31,970 nucleotides of DNA from an uncultured Bacteroidota bacterium (GTDB taxonomy: Bacteria; Bacteroidota; Bacteroidia; JADZBD01): assembly GCA_937924855.1 (NCBI GenBank), contig CALEYQ010000061.1, positions 1 through 31,970 of the forward strand, written 5' to 3'. Shown here piece after piece: positions 31,639-31,970 of this stretch (its first letter is position 1; each line of letters begins with the position of its first letter). The position numbers were made by a program, and so were the translations under genes. The notes beneath the pieces are model-generated. The model saw only the letters and a program-made list of their open reading frames with translations, was not told where the DNA came from and did not search any database.

Positions 31639-31669
31639 TTTGACAAAATTCGGAAAATTAGTACCTTCG
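31639..31669 (+). promoter_or_regulatory. Promoter of rplU
   Basis: TTTG (31639-31642), 19 bases, then TACCTTCG (31662-31669) closely matches the Bacteroidota promoter consensus TTTG-N19-21-TAnnTTTG. It lies 5 bases after the EamA stop codon and gives a leader of about 30 bases before the rplU ATG. That leader includes an 11-base palindrome, CCCTTTAAGGG. Confidence 0.75.
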
Positions 31670-31705
31670 CCACCCCTTTAAGGGAAAAACTAAAAAAACA
31701 ACAAA

Positions 31706-31970
31706 ATGTTTGCAATTGTAGATATAGCCGGGCAACAATTTAAGGTTGAGAACAACCAAAGAGTGTTTGTACACCGCCTTGAGGCTATGGAAGGAACCCA
31801 GGTTGAATTCAACCGCGTTTTATTGCTCGACAACGACGGCAAGATCACCGTGGGAAAACCATTGGTTGAGGGATACCGGGTTGCGGCAAAGGTTCTTGCT
31901 CATGTTAAGGGCGAGAAAGTTATCGTGTTTAAAAAGAAGCGCCGGAAAGGTTATGCCAAGAAAAACGGTC
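31706..31970 (+). CDS. rplU: 50S ribosomal protein L21 (5' part)
   Basis: The first 88 codons are present; the gene runs off the window. L21 is a large-subunit protein that binds 23S rRNA. FAIVDIAGQQFKVENNQRVF, LLLDNDGKITVGKPLVEGY and VFKKKRRKGYAKKNG are characteristic. The last of these is the basic rRNA-binding tail KxKRRKxYxKKxGH of the family. It starts with ATG after a good promoter. In most bacteria rpmA (L27) follows. Complete L21 is about 100-105 residues, so only about 15 residues are missing. Confidence 0.97.
   Translation, partial: MFAIVDIAGQQFKVENNQRVFVHRLEAMEGTQVEFNRVLLLDNDGKITVGKPLVEGYRVAAKVLAHVKGEKVIVFKKKRRKGYAKKNG

Noticed and set aside
31670..31705. CCCTTTAAGGG in the rplU leader as an L21 autoregulatory hairpin
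   Set aside because: The arms are only 5 bases around a single central base, too short to form a stable RNA hairpin; it may be chance.
1..31970. CRISPR arrays, tRNA and rRNA genes, prophage or plasmid replication genes
   Set aside because: Gaps between genes are almost all under 120 bases, and no short regular repeats, cloverleaf-like sequence or relevant proteins were found on either strand.

Overview
The window looks like a chromosomal segment of a Bacteroidota bacterium with moderate to low GC. Four things point there: a TonB-dependent receptor with an N-terminal carboxypeptidase-regulatory-like domain, a PorV/PorQ-type outer-membrane protein, giant secreted proteins with a type IX secretion (T9SS)-like C-terminal domain, and promoter boxes of the Bacteroidota form TAnnTTTG (best example TTTG-N19-TACCTTCG before rplU). 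No tRNA, rRNA, CRISPR array, transposase or phage gene was seen. Genes are packed tightly; apart from the AT-rich first 126 bases there is no gap above about 120 bases.

Layout. 1-933: AT-rich DNA and a 3'-truncated polytopic glycosyltransferase-like gene. 1019-1402: a DUF3127 protein ending in an SSB-like acidic tip. 1399-4752 (minus): an operon of a flippase-like membrane protein, a GT2 glycosyltransferase and a lone OppC-type ABC permease. 4782-5339: ruvC. 5336-12267 (minus): greA, a redoxin lipoprotein, giant protein A, a cytochrome c/copper monooxygenase-like lipoprotein and a HIT protein. 12359-21162 (minus): an operon of TonB-dependent receptor, giant protein B and PorV-like protein. 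21272-22143 (minus): two small Bacteroidota hypothetical proteins. 22205-22621: a degenerate Rieske-like lipoprotein. 22618-25036 (minus): ahcY and a WG-repeat protein. 25146-27102 (plus): Sfp-type phosphopantetheinyl transferase, GGGP synthase and a ThiE/TenI-like protein. 27092-30712 (minus): a copper-chaperone-like HMA protein, a Nif3-like protein, a coiled-coil zinc-ribbon protein and a TPR protein. 30762-31970 (plus): an EamA transporter and the start of rplU.

The most striking structure is the pair of giant proteins A and B (1318 and 1326 aa). They are paralogues in the same orientation. Their N-terminal thirds have diverged, but they share about 2,455 bp (7213-9667 and 13463-15917, offset exactly 6,250) that reads as identical DNA and encodes the C-terminal ~818 residues. 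This points to recent gene conversion or a recombination-prone direct repeat flanking greA and the porV-like gene. B sits between a TonB-dependent receptor and a PorV-like protein, a plausible dedicated surface export and uptake module. A sits between a redoxin and a cytochrome c/Cu-monooxygenase-like protein, two domains I recall as fused in other bacteria.

At the regulatory scale, several start codons lie within about 5-20 bases of a -7 box, and three convergent gene pairs share overlapping stop codons. One terminator U-tract runs directly into the start codon of the next gene. Two intergenic perfect inverted repeats (11 bp and 10 bp arms) have no assigned role.
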